From Phenylobacterium sp. (GTDB taxonomy: Bacteria; Pseudomonadota; Alphaproteobacteria; Caulobacterales; Caulobacteraceae), in contig NZ_JAUXSP010000019.1 of the NCBI RefSeq assembly GCF_030679875.1, forward strand, positions 248,001-312,000: a stretch of 64,000 nt of DNA. Direction: 5' to 3'. The position numbers and the translations under genes are program-made. Of the stretch, positions 10,127-18,796 are shown piece after piece. The notes under the pieces were generated by a model that searched no databases, was not told the DNA's origin, and saw only the letters and a program-made list of their open reading frames with translations. How positions within the stretch are numbered: position 1 is the stretch's first letter; every line of letters starts with the position of its first letter.

Positions 10127-11453
10127 GACCTATGACCTGATCGTCCATGGGGGCGAGATCGTCAATCATGACGGCCGTGGGGCCGCCGACATCGGCGTGC
10201 GGGGCGGCAAGATCGTCGCCATCGGCGATCTGTCCCAGGCCTCGGCCGGCGAGCGTTTCGACGCCACGGGGCTGACTGTCCTGCCGGGCGTCATCGACAC
10301 CCAGGTCCACTTCCGCGAGCCCGGACTGGAGTGGAAGGAAGACCTGGAGACCGGCTCCCGCGGGGCGGTGCTCGGGGGCGTGGTCGCCGTCTTCGAGATG
10401 CCCAACACCGAGCCCACCACCACCGACCCCGACGCGCTGGCCGACAAGCTGGCCAGGGCCAAGGGGCGCATGCACTGCGACCACGCCTTTTATGTGGGCG
10501 GCACCCATGAGAACGCGACCTTCCTGGGAGAGCTGGAGCGTCTGCCCGGCTGCTGCGGGATCAAGGTGTTCATGGGCGCGTCGACCGGCACCTTGCTGGT
10601 GCAGGACGATGAGGGCGTGGAACAGGTCCTGCGCCATGTGAACCGCCGGGCGGCCTTTCACTCCGAGGACGAGTACCGCCTGGCCGATCGCCGGGACCTG
10701 GCCCGAACCGGCGACTGGACCAGCCACCCCGAGGTGCGCGACGCCCAGGCCGCCATCCAGTCCACCGAACGGCTGCTGCGCATCGCCCGCAAGCTCGGCA
10801 AGCGTATCCACGTCCTGCACGTGACCACGGCTGAAGAGGTGGAGATCCTGGCCCGTCACAAGGACGTCGCCAGCGTTGAGATGACCCCCCAGCACCTGAC
10901 CCTGGAAGGTCCCGAGGCCTATGAGCGGCTGAAGGGCTTCGCCCAGATGAACCCGCCGATCCGGGACGCCCGCCACCGAGCAGGCCTCTGGCGGGGTCTG
11001 GCGGCTGGCGTCACCGACGTTATCGGCTCCGACCATGCGCCCCACACTCGGGAGGAGAAGGCCAGGCCCTATCCCGCCTCGCCCTCGGGCATGCCCGGCG
11101 TCCAGACCCTGGTCCCCATCATGCTGACCCATGTGGCCGAGGGGCGGCTGTCCCTTGAGCGGTTCGTGGACCTGACCAGCCATGGCGCCAACCGGCTGTT
11201 TGGCCTGGCCGACAAGGGTCGGCTGGCGGAGGGCTATGACGCCGACCTGACCATCGTCGATCTGAAGGCTCGCCGCACCATCACCCACGCCGCCCAGGCC
11301 AACCGCGCCGGCTGGACCCCGTTTGACGGCATGGAGGCCAAGGGCTGGCCCGTGGCGACGATCATCCGCGGCCGGGTCGTGATGCGTGACGACGAGGTGG
11401 TGGCCGAGGGGACTGGGGAGCCGGTGCGCTTCGCTGAGACGTTGTCGGGCTAG
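10119..11453 (+). CDS. Dihydroorotase-like amidohydrolase (HxH motif altered to QxH)
   Basis: A 444-residue class I dihydroorotase-type amidohydrolase. Dihydroorotase closes carbamoyl-aspartate to dihydroorotate in pyrimidine synthesis. It has GVIDTQVHFREPG (59-69), FEMPNTEPTTT, IKVFMGASTG with Lys149, FHSEDE with His181, HVLHVTT and GSDHAPHT. The usual D-x-H-x-H metal motif reads D-T-Q-V-H here, so Gln62 replaces the first metal histidine. I recall a subgroup of annotated dihydroorotases with this change, so activity is possible but unproven. The ATG lies inside the end of the glycosyltransferase gene, so translation is coupled. No other pyr gene is in the window. Confidence 0.85.
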   Translation: MAETYDLIVHGGEIVNHDGRGAADIGVRGGKIVAIGDLSQASAGERFDATGLTVLPGVIDTQVHFREPGLEWKEDLETGSRGAVLGGVVAVFEMPNTEPTTTDPDALADKLARAKGRMHCDHAFYVGGTHENATFLGELERLPGCCGIKVFMGASTGTLLVQDDEGVEQVLRHVNRRAAFHSEDEYRLADRRDLARTGDWTSHPEVRDAQAAIQSTERLLRIARKLGKRIHVLHVTTAEEVEILARHKDVASVEMTPQHLTLEGPEAYERLKGFAQMNPPIRDARHRAGLWRGLAAGVTDVIGSDHAPHTREEKARPYPASPSGMPGVQTLVPIMLTHVAEGRLSLERFVDLTSHGANRLFGLADKGRLAEGYDADLTIVDLKARRTITHAAQANRAGWTPFDGMEAKGWPVATIIRGRVVMRDDEVVAEGTGEPVRFAETLSG

Positions 11454-11531
11454 GGGGCCTGCAACCAGACGTTGGCGACCTTCACATTTCCATGCCAAGC
11501 TCCGCCTTAGGGGAAGGGGAGTTTTCAGGTC

Positions 11532-12614
11532 ATGCCGGAATCTATGGTCGCGCCAGAGGCGGCGGGGACGTCGTTGCGCCTGGAGCAGAGGGCGAAGCTC
11601 TCGTCCTATCTCGGGCTCAGCCTGAAGAACGGGTTTCTCAACCTTCTGACGCTGACGCTCTACCGGTTCTGGGGCAAGACCGAGGTTCGCAGACGCATCT
11701 GGTCTTCGACCTATCTCAATGACGAGGCGTTCGAATATACCGGGCGCGGCATGGAGCTGTTCATCGGCTTCCTGATCGCCACCGGCCTGACCCTGGTGTT
11801 CCTGCTCTTTGTCTTCGGTATCCAGTTCCTGGGGCCCTTCGCCGTCCTGCTGATCCTCCCCCTGTATGTCGGGCTGATCGGTCTGATCGGTTTTGCGATC
11901 TATGCGGCCTTTCGCTACCTGGCCAGCCGCACCGCCTGGCGCGGGGTGAGATTCCATCTGGCCGGCTCAGCCGCCAGCTATGGCTTGAAGTATTTCGGCC
12001 TGATGATCCTGACCGGCGTCACCCTGGGTTGGGCCTGGCCGTTCGTCGAACGCAAGCTCGCCGAGCCGCTCTGGGCCAATCTTCGCTTCGGCGACCGCCC
12101 CTTCCGGTTCAGCCTCGTCGCCGCCCGCAAGGAGAATGTCTACGGCGCCTTCACCCTGATGTGGCTGGGCGGCATCGTAGGTTACGCCGTCTTGGCGAGC
12201 CTCTTCATGGGCGTGGCCATGCAGCCTGACTTCGATCCTGAGGGGGACCCTGCTGCCTTCTTCGCCATCTACGCCGTGGCGCTTCTATTCGGCCTTCTCT
12301 TCCTGCTGATCAGCCTGCCCTACCGGGCGGCTATGATGCGATCAGTGGCCCGCGGCATTCAGTTCGAAGGGGTGAAGGTCCGCCTGAAGATCGGCGCGTT
12401 GGCCGTCGGCTGGCTGTACCTTGGCAACTTCCTGCTGGTCATAATCTCCCTCGGCTTTCTCATGCCCCTGGTGCAGGCGCGATCGGCCAGGTTCATCCTC
12501 AACCGCCTGGTCCTGGAGGGCCAGGTGGACTTTGACGCCATCCACCAGTCGGCGGAGTCTGGTCCCCGACAGGGCGAAGGCCTCGCCGACGCCTTCGGCC
12601 TTTCGATCATCTGA
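11532..12614 (+). CDS. DUF898 (YjgN-like) multi-pass membrane protein
   Basis: A 360-residue integral membrane protein of the DUF898/YjgN family. The family hallmarks are present: FLNLLTLTLYRFWGKTEVRR near the N-terminus, a hydrophobic pair around 78-125, FRYLASRTAWRGVRF, TGVTLGWAWPFVERKLAEPL, and a C-terminal NFLLVIISLGFLMPLVQARS. About six to eight membrane segments are visible. It is followed after 2 bp by an M48 peptidase, so they form an operon. The biochemical role is unknown. Confidence 0.86.
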   Translation: MPESMVAPEAAGTSLRLEQRAKLSSYLGLSLKNGFLNLLTLTLYRFWGKTEVRRRIWSSTYLNDEAFEYTGRGMELFIGFLIATGLTLVFLLFVFGIQFLGPFAVLLILPLYVGLIGLIGFAIYAAFRYLASRTAWRGVRFHLAGSAASYGLKYFGLMILTGVTLGWAWPFVERKLAEPLWANLRFGDRPFRFSLVAARKENVYGAFTLMWLGGIVGYAVLASLFMGVAMQPDFDPEGDPAAFFAIYAVALLFGLLFLLISLPYRAAMMRSVARGIQFEGVKVRLKIGALAVGWLYLGNFLLVIISLGFLMPLVQARSARFILNRLVLEGQVDFDAIHQSAESGPRQGEGLADAFGLSII

Positions 12615-12616
12615 GC

Positions 12617-13690
12617 ATGCGCGCCCGCGCCCATGATGGTGAGACCGCCGCGGTCCATGAGGTTGAGGTGGAGGTCTCCAGCTGGGCGATCAGCTTTCGC
12701 CTGGGAGGCGAAGCCCAGCTCTGGCGCATGTCGGAGGTCGAGGTCGAGTCCCTGGGCGATCAGGTCCGCCTGAGACGCCGCGGCCAGGCTGCGCGCCTGA
12801 CGGTGGCCGCCGAGGACTGGCGCGCTGCGGTGGCCGGCGACGCCGCGCCCGTAGAGCGTCGCCATAGACGGCGGGAGCGGCGTCTGGTCATCGGTCTGTT
12901 CATCGCCGCCGCCGCCATTCTGCTGTTCGTCTTCGTCGGCGTGCCCCTGGCCTCGGGTCCCCTGGCGAGAATGACTCCCCCGGCCCTGGAGGAGAGTCTG
13001 GGCGACACCTATGCCGCCCAACTCAGCATCGCCTTTCCTCCCTGCGCCGGACAGGAGGGCCAGGATGTCCTCCACGCGTTCGGCGATCGCCTCGAAGACG
13101 GCATGGACAGCCCGTTCAACATCATGGTCGAGGCGGTGGAGGCGCCCATGGTCAACGCCTTCGCCCTGCCGGGCGGGCGCGTCCTGATCACCGGCGACCT
13201 CATCGCCGAGGTCGAGACCCCTGACGAACTGGCGGCCGTCATCGCGCACGAGGCCGCCCATGTGGAACAGCGCCATGTCATGCAGGCGGTCTGGCGTTCC
13301 CTTGGTCTTGGCCTGATCCTTGACGCCGTGGTCGGCGGCGGCACAGGCGCTGGCCAGCAGGCGGTGCTGTTGGCGGGATCGGTGACGGAACTCCGCTACA
13401 GTCGGGACGCCGAGGCTGAGGCTGATGTGCGCGGGCAGGAAATCCTGCAGTCGCTGGGCTATTCCTCAGAAGGCATGGGCCCCTTCTTCCGCCGCCTGGC
13501 GGGTGAGGAGCAGCGCGGCGAGCCCGCGGCGGGCGTGATGGAATTTCTGTCGACCCACCCCGACAGCCTGCGCCGCGCGGAGGCCAGCAATCTACGCGCC
13601 CGGCCCGGCGCCCCGGCGTTTTCGCCCGACGACTGGCGAAAGATCAAAGCCGCCTGCGATGACCAGCCGCGCCGCCCTAGTTCGGACTAG
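12617..13690 (+). CDS. Membrane-anchored M48-family zinc metallopeptidase
   Basis: A 357-residue peptidase. Residues 1-88 form a cytoplasmic beta-rich domain ending in a basic cluster (RRHRRRERR), then a transmembrane segment at 90-112, then an M48 catalytic domain. The catalytic domain contains the zinc motif HEAAH (211-215, in AAVIAHEAAHVEQRH) and the downstream acidic ligand region YSRDAEAEADVRGQEIL, which fits the M48 family. The closing STHPDSLRRAEASN is also typical of M48C. It is coupled to the DUF898 gene. It may act in envelope protein quality control; that role is inference. Confidence 0.9.
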   Translation: MRARAHDGETAAVHEVEVEVSSWAISFRLGGEAQLWRMSEVEVESLGDQVRLRRRGQAARLTVAAEDWRAAVAGDAAPVERRHRRRERRLVIGLFIAAAAILLFVFVGVPLASGPLARMTPPALEESLGDTYAAQLSIAFPPCAGQEGQDVLHAFGDRLEDGMDSPFNIMVEAVEAPMVNAFALPGGRVLITGDLIAEVETPDELAAVIAHEAAHVEQRHVMQAVWRSLGLGLILDAVVGGGTGAGQQAVLLAGSVTELRYSRDAEAEADVRGQEILQSLGYSSEGMGPFFRRLAGEEQRGEPAAGVMEFLSTHPDSLRRAEASNLRARPGAPAFSPDDWRKIKAACDDQPRRPSSD

Positions 13691-13752
13691 CCGGGCGCGT
13701 GAGCTGCACAGCCCCCCTTTCCAGGCGCCATCGCCCGCGTCCATAAAGTCGC

Positions 13753-15525
13753 ATGGACGCAGAGCTTCGCATCGAGACGGTCCCGTTCCGTGATCCCCGC
13801 TACGCCCCGCGGCGGCTGGAGATTGAGCGGCGGGCGGACGGGACCCTGGTCCTGGCCAACCCCACGCCGTTTTCCCACGAGTTCCAGACCGCCCTGGACG
13901 CCCTGGACCATTGGCGGACCGCCGCGCCAGACCGGGTCTGGCTGGCTGAACGGGCGGGCGAGGGCTGGCGCGCCCTGACCTATGGCGAGGCCTGGCATGC
14001 GGTGACTCACCTGGCCGGCGGGCTGGTCGCCCGGGGACTGACGGGTCCCAGGCCGATCCTGATCCTGGCGCATAACGGCATCGACCATGCGCTCCTGATG
14101 TATGCGGCCATGAGTCAGGGGACGCCGGTGGCGCCGGTCTCGCCCCAGTATGGGCTGGCGGGGGCGAACCTGTCGCGGCTGACTCACGCCTGCGAAGTGC
14201 TGAAGCCGGCGGCGGTGTTCACCGAGGACGCCGAGCGCTTCGCCACCGGCCTGTCGGCCGAGATCCTGGCGGGCCTGCCGGTCGTGGCCGCGCATAATGC
14301 CCATGCGGGCCACATCGCCTTGGCCGAACTCTATGGAGCGCCGACCTCGCCCGTCGCACGGGCCGACCACCATGCCAAGTATCTGCTGACCTCCGGCTCC
14401 ACCGGCCTGCCCAAGGCGGTGATCATCACCCAGCAGGCGCTCGCCCTGAACTCCGCCCAGATCACCGCCGGCTTCGAGGACGCCGAGCCGCCGGTGATGG
14501 TCAATTCCGCCCCCTGGAGCCACAGCCTGGGGGCCAATTCGATCCTGCACATGTGCGCCACCCGCGGCGGCACGCTTTACATCGACGCCGGACAGCCCAC
14601 GGCCGCGCGGTTCGCCGAGACGGTGCGCAATCTGCGGGAGATCGCGCCCACCTATCACAACATGGTCCCGGCCGGCTGGATGCTGCTGGTGGACGAACTG
14701 GAGAAGGACGAGGCGCTCGCCCGCACCTTCTTCTCGCGATTACGCCTGATGCAGTACGGCGGCGCCAGCCTCGGCCAGGACATCAGCGACCGCATCCAGG
14801 CCGTCGCCGTGCGAACGGTGGGCGAGAAGATCAGCTTCGCCAGCGGCTATGGCGCCACCGAGACCGGCCCCACCGCCTGCAACGTCCACTGGCCCAACGA
14901 CCGTATGGGTCTGATCGGCCTGCCCATCCCCGGCACGGCGGTGAAGCTGGTCCCCGTGGCCGGCAAGATGGAGTTCCGGGTCAAGGGACCACAGGTCAGT
15001 CCCGGCTATCTCGGTCGGCCGGAGCTTTCGGCCCAGGCCTTCGACGAGGACGGCTTCTATATCCTGGGGGACGCCGCGCGGCTGGTGGACCTGGAGGCGC
15101 CGGAGCAAGGCCTGGCCTTCGACGGACGTATCTCGGAGAATTTCAAGCTGGCCAGCGGCACCTTTGTCGCCGTGGGCGAGGTGCGGATCGCGGCCCTGTC
15201 GGCGGTGGGCGGGACGGTCACCGACGCGGTGGTCTGCGGCGAGGGCCAGGCGGGGCTGGGCCTCATGTTCTATCCCGACCCCCGCAGACCGCGGGCCGAG
15301 GTCGAAGCCGCTGTCCAGGCGGGGTTGGTGGCCTACAACGCCAAGACCCGGGGTGGTGGTCGAATCCCCCGGGCGCTTGTCCTGCCCGACGGCCCCGACG
15401 GCGCCTCGGGCGAGATCACCGACAAGGGCTATATCGCCCAGGCCCTGGCCCGCACCCTTCGCGCGGAGGCGCTAAGCCGCCTGTTCGCTGATCCTCCACC
15501 CCCTGAAGTGATGGTGTTTGACTGA
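13753..15525 (+). CDS. Feruloyl-CoA-synthase-like acyl/aryl-CoA ligase
   Basis: A 590-residue ANL-superfamily AMP-binding ligase that would activate a carboxylic acid to its CoA thioester. The P-loop-like motif LLTSGSTGLPKAVIITQQ is intact, and SGYGATETGPTACN carries the A5 Thr-Glu pair. GFYILGDAARLVD matches the hinge-region aspartate, though the final K-loop is poorly defined, as in the feruloyl-CoA synthase subgroup. The N-terminus RFAPR-like RYAPRRLEIERRADGTLVL also fits that subgroup. It overlaps the next gene by one base. The natural substrate is not fixed by the sequence. Confidence 0.84.
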   Translation: MDAELRIETVPFRDPRYAPRRLEIERRADGTLVLANPTPFSHEFQTALDALDHWRTAAPDRVWLAERAGEGWRALTYGEAWHAVTHLAGGLVARGLTGPRPILILAHNGIDHALLMYAAMSQGTPVAPVSPQYGLAGANLSRLTHACEVLKPAAVFTEDAERFATGLSAEILAGLPVVAAHNAHAGHIALAELYGAPTSPVARADHHAKYLLTSGSTGLPKAVIITQQALALNSAQITAGFEDAEPPVMVNSAPWSHSLGANSILHMCATRGGTLYIDAGQPTAARFAETVRNLREIAPTYHNMVPAGWMLLVDELEKDEALARTFFSRLRLMQYGGASLGQDISDRIQAVAVRTVGEKISFASGYGATETGPTACNVHWPNDRMGLIGLPIPGTAVKLVPVAGKMEFRVKGPQVSPGYLGRPELSAQAFDEDGFYILGDAARLVDLEAPEQGLAFDGRISENFKLASGTFVAVGEVRIAALSAVGGTVTDAVVCGEGQAGLGLMFYPDPRRPRAEVEAAVQAGLVAYNAKTRGGGRIPRALVLPDGPDGASGEITDKGYIAQALARTLRAEALSRLFADPPPPEVMVFD

Positions 15526-17069
15526 TGAATGGCGCCGACGCCCTGATCGAGACCCTGTTGGCCAATGAGGTCGACGCCTGTTTCGCCAATCCCGGCACGA
15601 GCGAGATGCAGTTTGTCGCCGCCCTGGACCGGCGACCGACCATGCGTCCGGTGCTCTGCCTGTTCGAAGGGGTGGCCACCGGGGCCGCCGATGGCTTTGG
15701 CCGCATGGCTGACCGCCCGGCCTGCACCCTGCTGCACCTGGGCCCCGGCTACGGCAACGGCCTGGCCAACCTGCACAATGCGCGCCGCGCCTACACGCCC
15801 CTGGTCAATGTGATCGGCGACCACGCCACCTATCACCGCCAGTATGACGCGCCCTTGAACTCCGACATCCCGACGCTGGTGGGACCCAACTCCCTGTGGG
15901 TGAAGTCAGCGGACCGGGCCGACGATGTGGCCGCCATCACCGCCGAGGCGATCGCCGCCAGCTACGGCCCTCCGGGCGGACCGGTCAGCCTGATCCTGCC
16001 GGCCGATTCCGCCTGGACCGAAACCCAGGCCGGTGCGGTAAAGGCGCGCAAGCCGCAGAGGGCCGCGCCATCAGCGGACGCCGTCGAGGCCGCGGCGCGG
16101 GCGGTCCGCGCAGCGCAGAAACCCGTGATCCTCATCGGCGGTCAGGCCTGTCGCGCTGAGGCCATGGTCCAGGCCGCCCGGCTGGCGGCCCACGGGGTTC
16201 GGGTGCTGGCTGACACCTTTGTCGCCAGGCAGGCTCGAGGCGCCGGCGCTTTCCAGCCTGGCCGGATGCAGTACTTTGGCGAGGCGGCTCTGGCGGACCT
16301 GGAGGGGACCGATCTGATGCTGCTGGCCGGTACGACCCAGCCGGTGGCCTTCTTCGCCTATCCCGACCGTCCAAGCCTGCTGGTCCCGGAGGGCTGCGCC
16401 CTGATGACCCTGGCCACCCGCGCCGAGGACGCCGCGGCGGGCCTGCGCGCCCTGGCCGACGCCCTGGGCGCCCCGGCCTCTGGCCCGGTGCAGCCGCTCA
16501 AGCGGCCGGAGGGCGCGCCCACGGGGCCGATGACCCCCCAGGCGGCCGGAGTCTCCATCGCCCGTCACCTGCCCGAAGGCGCCATTATCTGCGACGACTC
16601 GGTGACATCTGGCGGCGGCGTGGCCAGCCAGACCGGCACGGCGGCGCCCCATGAGGTGCTGTCGCTCACCGGCGGGGCGATCGGCCAGGCCATTCCGCTG
16701 TCCATTGGCGCGGCTGTCGCCTGCCCTGATCGGAAAGTCCTGTCGCTGAACGGCGACGGGGCGGCGATGTATACGGTCCAGGGGTTGTGGACGATCGCGC
16801 GGGAGAACCTGGACGTCACGGTCGTGGTCTTCGCCAACCACGCCTATCGGATCCTGGGGATCGAGCTTGGCCGCACCGGCGCGGGCGAGGCGGGGCCGTC
16901 TGCGGCCAAGCTGCTGGACCTGGGCGATCCGCGGATCGACTGGGTGTCCATGGCCAAGGCCATGGGTCTTCCCGCAGTGCGCTGCGAGACCGCCGAATCC
17001 TTCGAGACCACCTTCGCCTCAGCCATGCGTCAGACCGGCCCGATGTTCATTGAGGCGGCCATCGCCTGA
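15525..17069 (+). CDS. ThDP-dependent enzyme of the acetolactate synthase / benzoylformate decarboxylase family
   Basis: A 514-residue thiamine diphosphate enzyme. It has the N-terminal pyrimidine-binding half (ANPGTSEMQFVAALD; LFEGVATGAADGFGRMA with the cofactor-activating Glu). A central domain follows. The C-terminal PP domain has the GDG motif LNGDGAAMYTVQGLW followed by VVFANHAYRIL, which supplies the Asn. Similar proteins are annotated as acetolactate synthase large subunit, but no regulatory small subunit gene is present. Translational coupling to the acyl-CoA ligase suggests it acts on a related substrate, perhaps a 2-oxoacid or 2-hydroxyacyl-CoA. That is inference. Confidence 0.84.
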   Translation: MNGADALIETLLANEVDACFANPGTSEMQFVAALDRRPTMRPVLCLFEGVATGAADGFGRMADRPACTLLHLGPGYGNGLANLHNARRAYTPLVNVIGDHATYHRQYDAPLNSDIPTLVGPNSLWVKSADRADDVAAITAEAIAASYGPPGGPVSLILPADSAWTETQAGAVKARKPQRAAPSADAVEAAARAVRAAQKPVILIGGQACRAEAMVQAARLAAHGVRVLADTFVARQARGAGAFQPGRMQYFGEAALADLEGTDLMLLAGTTQPVAFFAYPDRPSLLVPEGCALMTLATRAEDAAAGLRALADALGAPASGPVQPLKRPEGAPTGPMTPQAAGVSIARHLPEGAIICDDSVTSGGGVASQTGTAAPHEVLSLTGGAIGQAIPLSIGAAVACPDRKVLSLNGDGAAMYTVQGLWTIARENLDVTVVVFANHAYRILGIELGRTGAGEAGPSAAKLLDLGDPRIDWVSMAKAMGLPAVRCETAESFETTFASAMRQTGPMFIEAAIA

Positions 17070-17093
17070 TCGGTCCGATCTTCGGCCAAAGCA

Positions 17094-17123
17094 AAGGGCC
17101 CGCGGCTTGCGCCGCGGGCCCTT
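17094..17123. terminator. Bidirectional hairpin terminator
   Basis: A perfect 13-bp stem (17094-17106 with 17111-17123) with a TTGC loop lies between the convergent ThDP enzyme and cysteine-repeat genes. It is followed by a pyrimidine-rich tract on the plus strand and a T-rich tract on the minus strand. Confidence 0.85.
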
Positions 17124-17147
17124 CTTCGTGCTGTCTGATCCGAGGGA

Positions 17148-18479
17148 TCAGGTGTTGCCCGGCAGCTTGCAGCCGCCGGCGATGCCCTTGGCGAAAGCGC
17201 AGCCCATGGCTTCCACCGAATTGATCGGGTTCTGCTTGTACTCGATCATGTAGCCGGCCAGGCCGTCGGAGCAGGCGACCTCGATATAGGCCGAGCCGTC
17301 GGCGGTCTTGCCCACCAGGCGCTGGCCCGAAACCGTGCAGCTGTCGCGGCCGTGCTTCTTCAGGTCGGCGGTGAGAGCGGCATAGGCGCTGTTCTCGGGG
17401 TTCAGGCCGCAGCGGTAGCCGACGATCGGGGCGTAGGCGCAGTTGTATATGGCGCTCTTGGTGGCTTCGAAGACGCCAACGCCGCCGGGCTTGCCGCCCT
17501 GGCAGACCAGCTCGACCACGTCCTTGCCGCCGGACGCCGGGAAGACCGCATACTTCTCGACATCGCAGTCGAAGCCCGCGGCCTTGGACAGGCGGGTATA
17601 GAGGGCGGCCTGTTCGGTGGCCGCTTCACGGGCGTCGGTCAGGGTGCAGCCGCCCAGGATGCCCAGCGCACGGGCGCAGTCCCAGGATTCCGCCAGCTGG
17701 CCGGTGTTGGCCACCTTGTAGATGTAGCCCTTGCCGTCTTCGCAGGCGGCTTCGAAATAGTTGGAGCCGTCGGTGGTGGCCCCGACAAAGCGGCGCTCCT
17801 TGACGGCGCAGCTCTTGGCGTCGGCGGTCGCCATCTGGTCCACGACCCGCAGGCGCGAGGCGGCGTCGCCCAGCTCGCAACGGATGTTGGTCTCGGTCTG
17901 GTCGTAGACGAGGCAGTTGGTGGCGTCGACCTTGGTGTCGGCGGTGGCCGGATAGCCGGTGTTCAGGATGTAGCCCGAGACGCCGTCCTCGCACGCCACT
18001 TCAAAGAAGGTGTTGGTGGCCGAACGGCCGATGGCGCGGCTGTTGACGATGGGGCAGGTCACCCCGTCCTTGGCGGCCAGCTTGGCCAGCTCAGCCTGCG
18101 GGTTCTGGTTGCCGGGCAGTTGGCAGGCCAGGGCCGACGGCTTGCCATCGGGGGTCGGGGCCGCAGCCTCGATGCAGCTATAGAGGTTGGTCGCGCCGCC
18201 GGCCACGGCCTCAATGACGAAGCCCATACCCTCCTGGCAGTCGACTTCGTAGTAGGAGGTCGAGGTCTTGGCCCGGCGGTCTTCGTTCTTGCCGACGAAA
18301 CGGGCGTCGACGACCTGACAGTTCAGACCTGCGGCCTGCGCCACGGCGGGGGCCTCGGCCATGCCCTGGGTGCGGGCCTTTTCGGTGACGCCGGCGTCGC
18401 GGGACTGCGACATGACTGCGGCCGGCGCCAGGGCGACCAGGGCCAGGGCTGCGGCGAGCCCGATTGTCTTGCGCCTCAT
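17148..18479 (-). CDS. Secreted protein with five tandem four-cysteine repeats, function unknown
   Basis: A 443-residue exported protein. A signal peptide spans about 1-23 (cleavage near AAVMSQ). The mature part consists of five repeats of about 80 residues, each with four cysteines: 53/80/101/118, 141/162/188/200, 223/245/267/277, 304/325/346/356 and 380/402/426/436. The repeat pattern is C-x-V-x-x-x-R-x-(V/I)-G, then (Y/F)-x-E-(V/A)-x-C-x-(D/E)-G-x-x-(G)-(Y/F), then two C-terminal cysteines. The twenty cysteines imply two disulfides per repeat in the periplasm. I do not recognise the family by a name. It sits alone, bounded by a terminator downstream and a long leader upstream. Confidence 0.88.
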   Translation of the reverse strand: MRRKTIGLAAALALVALAPAAVMSQSRDAGVTEKARTQGMAEAPAVAQAAGLNCQVVDARFVGKNEDRRAKTSTSYYEVDCQEGMGFVIEAVAGGATNLYSCIEAAAPTPDGKPSALACQLPGNQNPQAELAKLAAKDGVTCPIVNSRAIGRSATNTFFEVACEDGVSGYILNTGYPATADTKVDATNCLVYDQTETNIRCELGDAASRLRVVDQMATADAKSCAVKERRFVGATTDGSNYFEAACEDGKGYIYKVANTGQLAESWDCARALGILGGCTLTDAREAATEQAALYTRLSKAAGFDCDVEKYAVFPASGGKDVVELVCQGGKPGGVGVFEATKSAIYNCAYAPIVGYRCGLNPENSAYAALTADLKKHGRDSCTVSGQRLVGKTADGSAYIEVACSDGLAGYMIEYKQNPINSVEAMGCAFAKGIAGGCKLPGNT

Positions 18480-18796
18480 GATAAGCTCATCTCCTGGGGG
18501 TGGTTCCTCTGCGCGGAGATAAGCCTCCGCGAACCATTGGGGTCAAGGTCGTGTCTTTTGACGACCGAACTGTGGCGCCGCTACGGACGGCTGAGTGACG
18601 AGCGCCGCAAGCAAGCTTTCGCCTGGCTTTTGGCCTGGATCCACCATCGGATATGGAAGATGAACGACGGCTGACGGGGACGCGCACTGTTGCGGCGCGT
18701 CGTTGGTCCTCAATCGGATCAGCGGGAAGAAGGCCGTCGACGGTGGCGGCGTCCGGGCCTAGAATTTACGAAGTAAGATCAATTGGGAGGACCGAC
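18480..18796. other. Intergenic region between divergent genes
   Basis: These 317 bp separate the divergent cysteine-repeat and enoyl-CoA hydratase genes. They hold a hairpin in the leader of the cysteine-repeat gene (CGCGGAG at 18512-18518 with CTCCGCG at 18525-18531, flanked by GGTT at 18502 and AACC at 18532), a possible 38-codon ORF at 18558-18674, and a ribosome binding site GGGAGG at 18785-18790 for the hydratase. No RNA gene or repeat is recognisable. Confidence 0.5.
18558..18674 (+). CDS. Possible small protein, 38 residues (uncertain)
   Basis: A TTG at 18558 opens a 38-codon frame ending at the TGA at 18672-18674. The product is strongly basic and tryptophan-rich (ELWRRYGRLSDERRKQAFAW, then LLAWIHHRIWKMNDG), with an amphipathic helical look. 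A weak purine-rich sequence (AAGG) lies about 10 bases upstream. The composition looks protein-like rather than random for this GC content, but the start codon is rare and no homologue is known to me. It may be spurious. Confidence 0.3.
   Translation: MTTELWRRYGRLSDERRKQAFAWLLAWIHHRIWKMNDG

Noticed and set aside
10059-11957. A 632-codon open frame on the minus strand
   Set aside because: It lies opposite the dihydroorotase gene and reads as a histidine-, glycine- and alanine-rich sequence without motifs, the usual antisense shadow in high-GC DNA.
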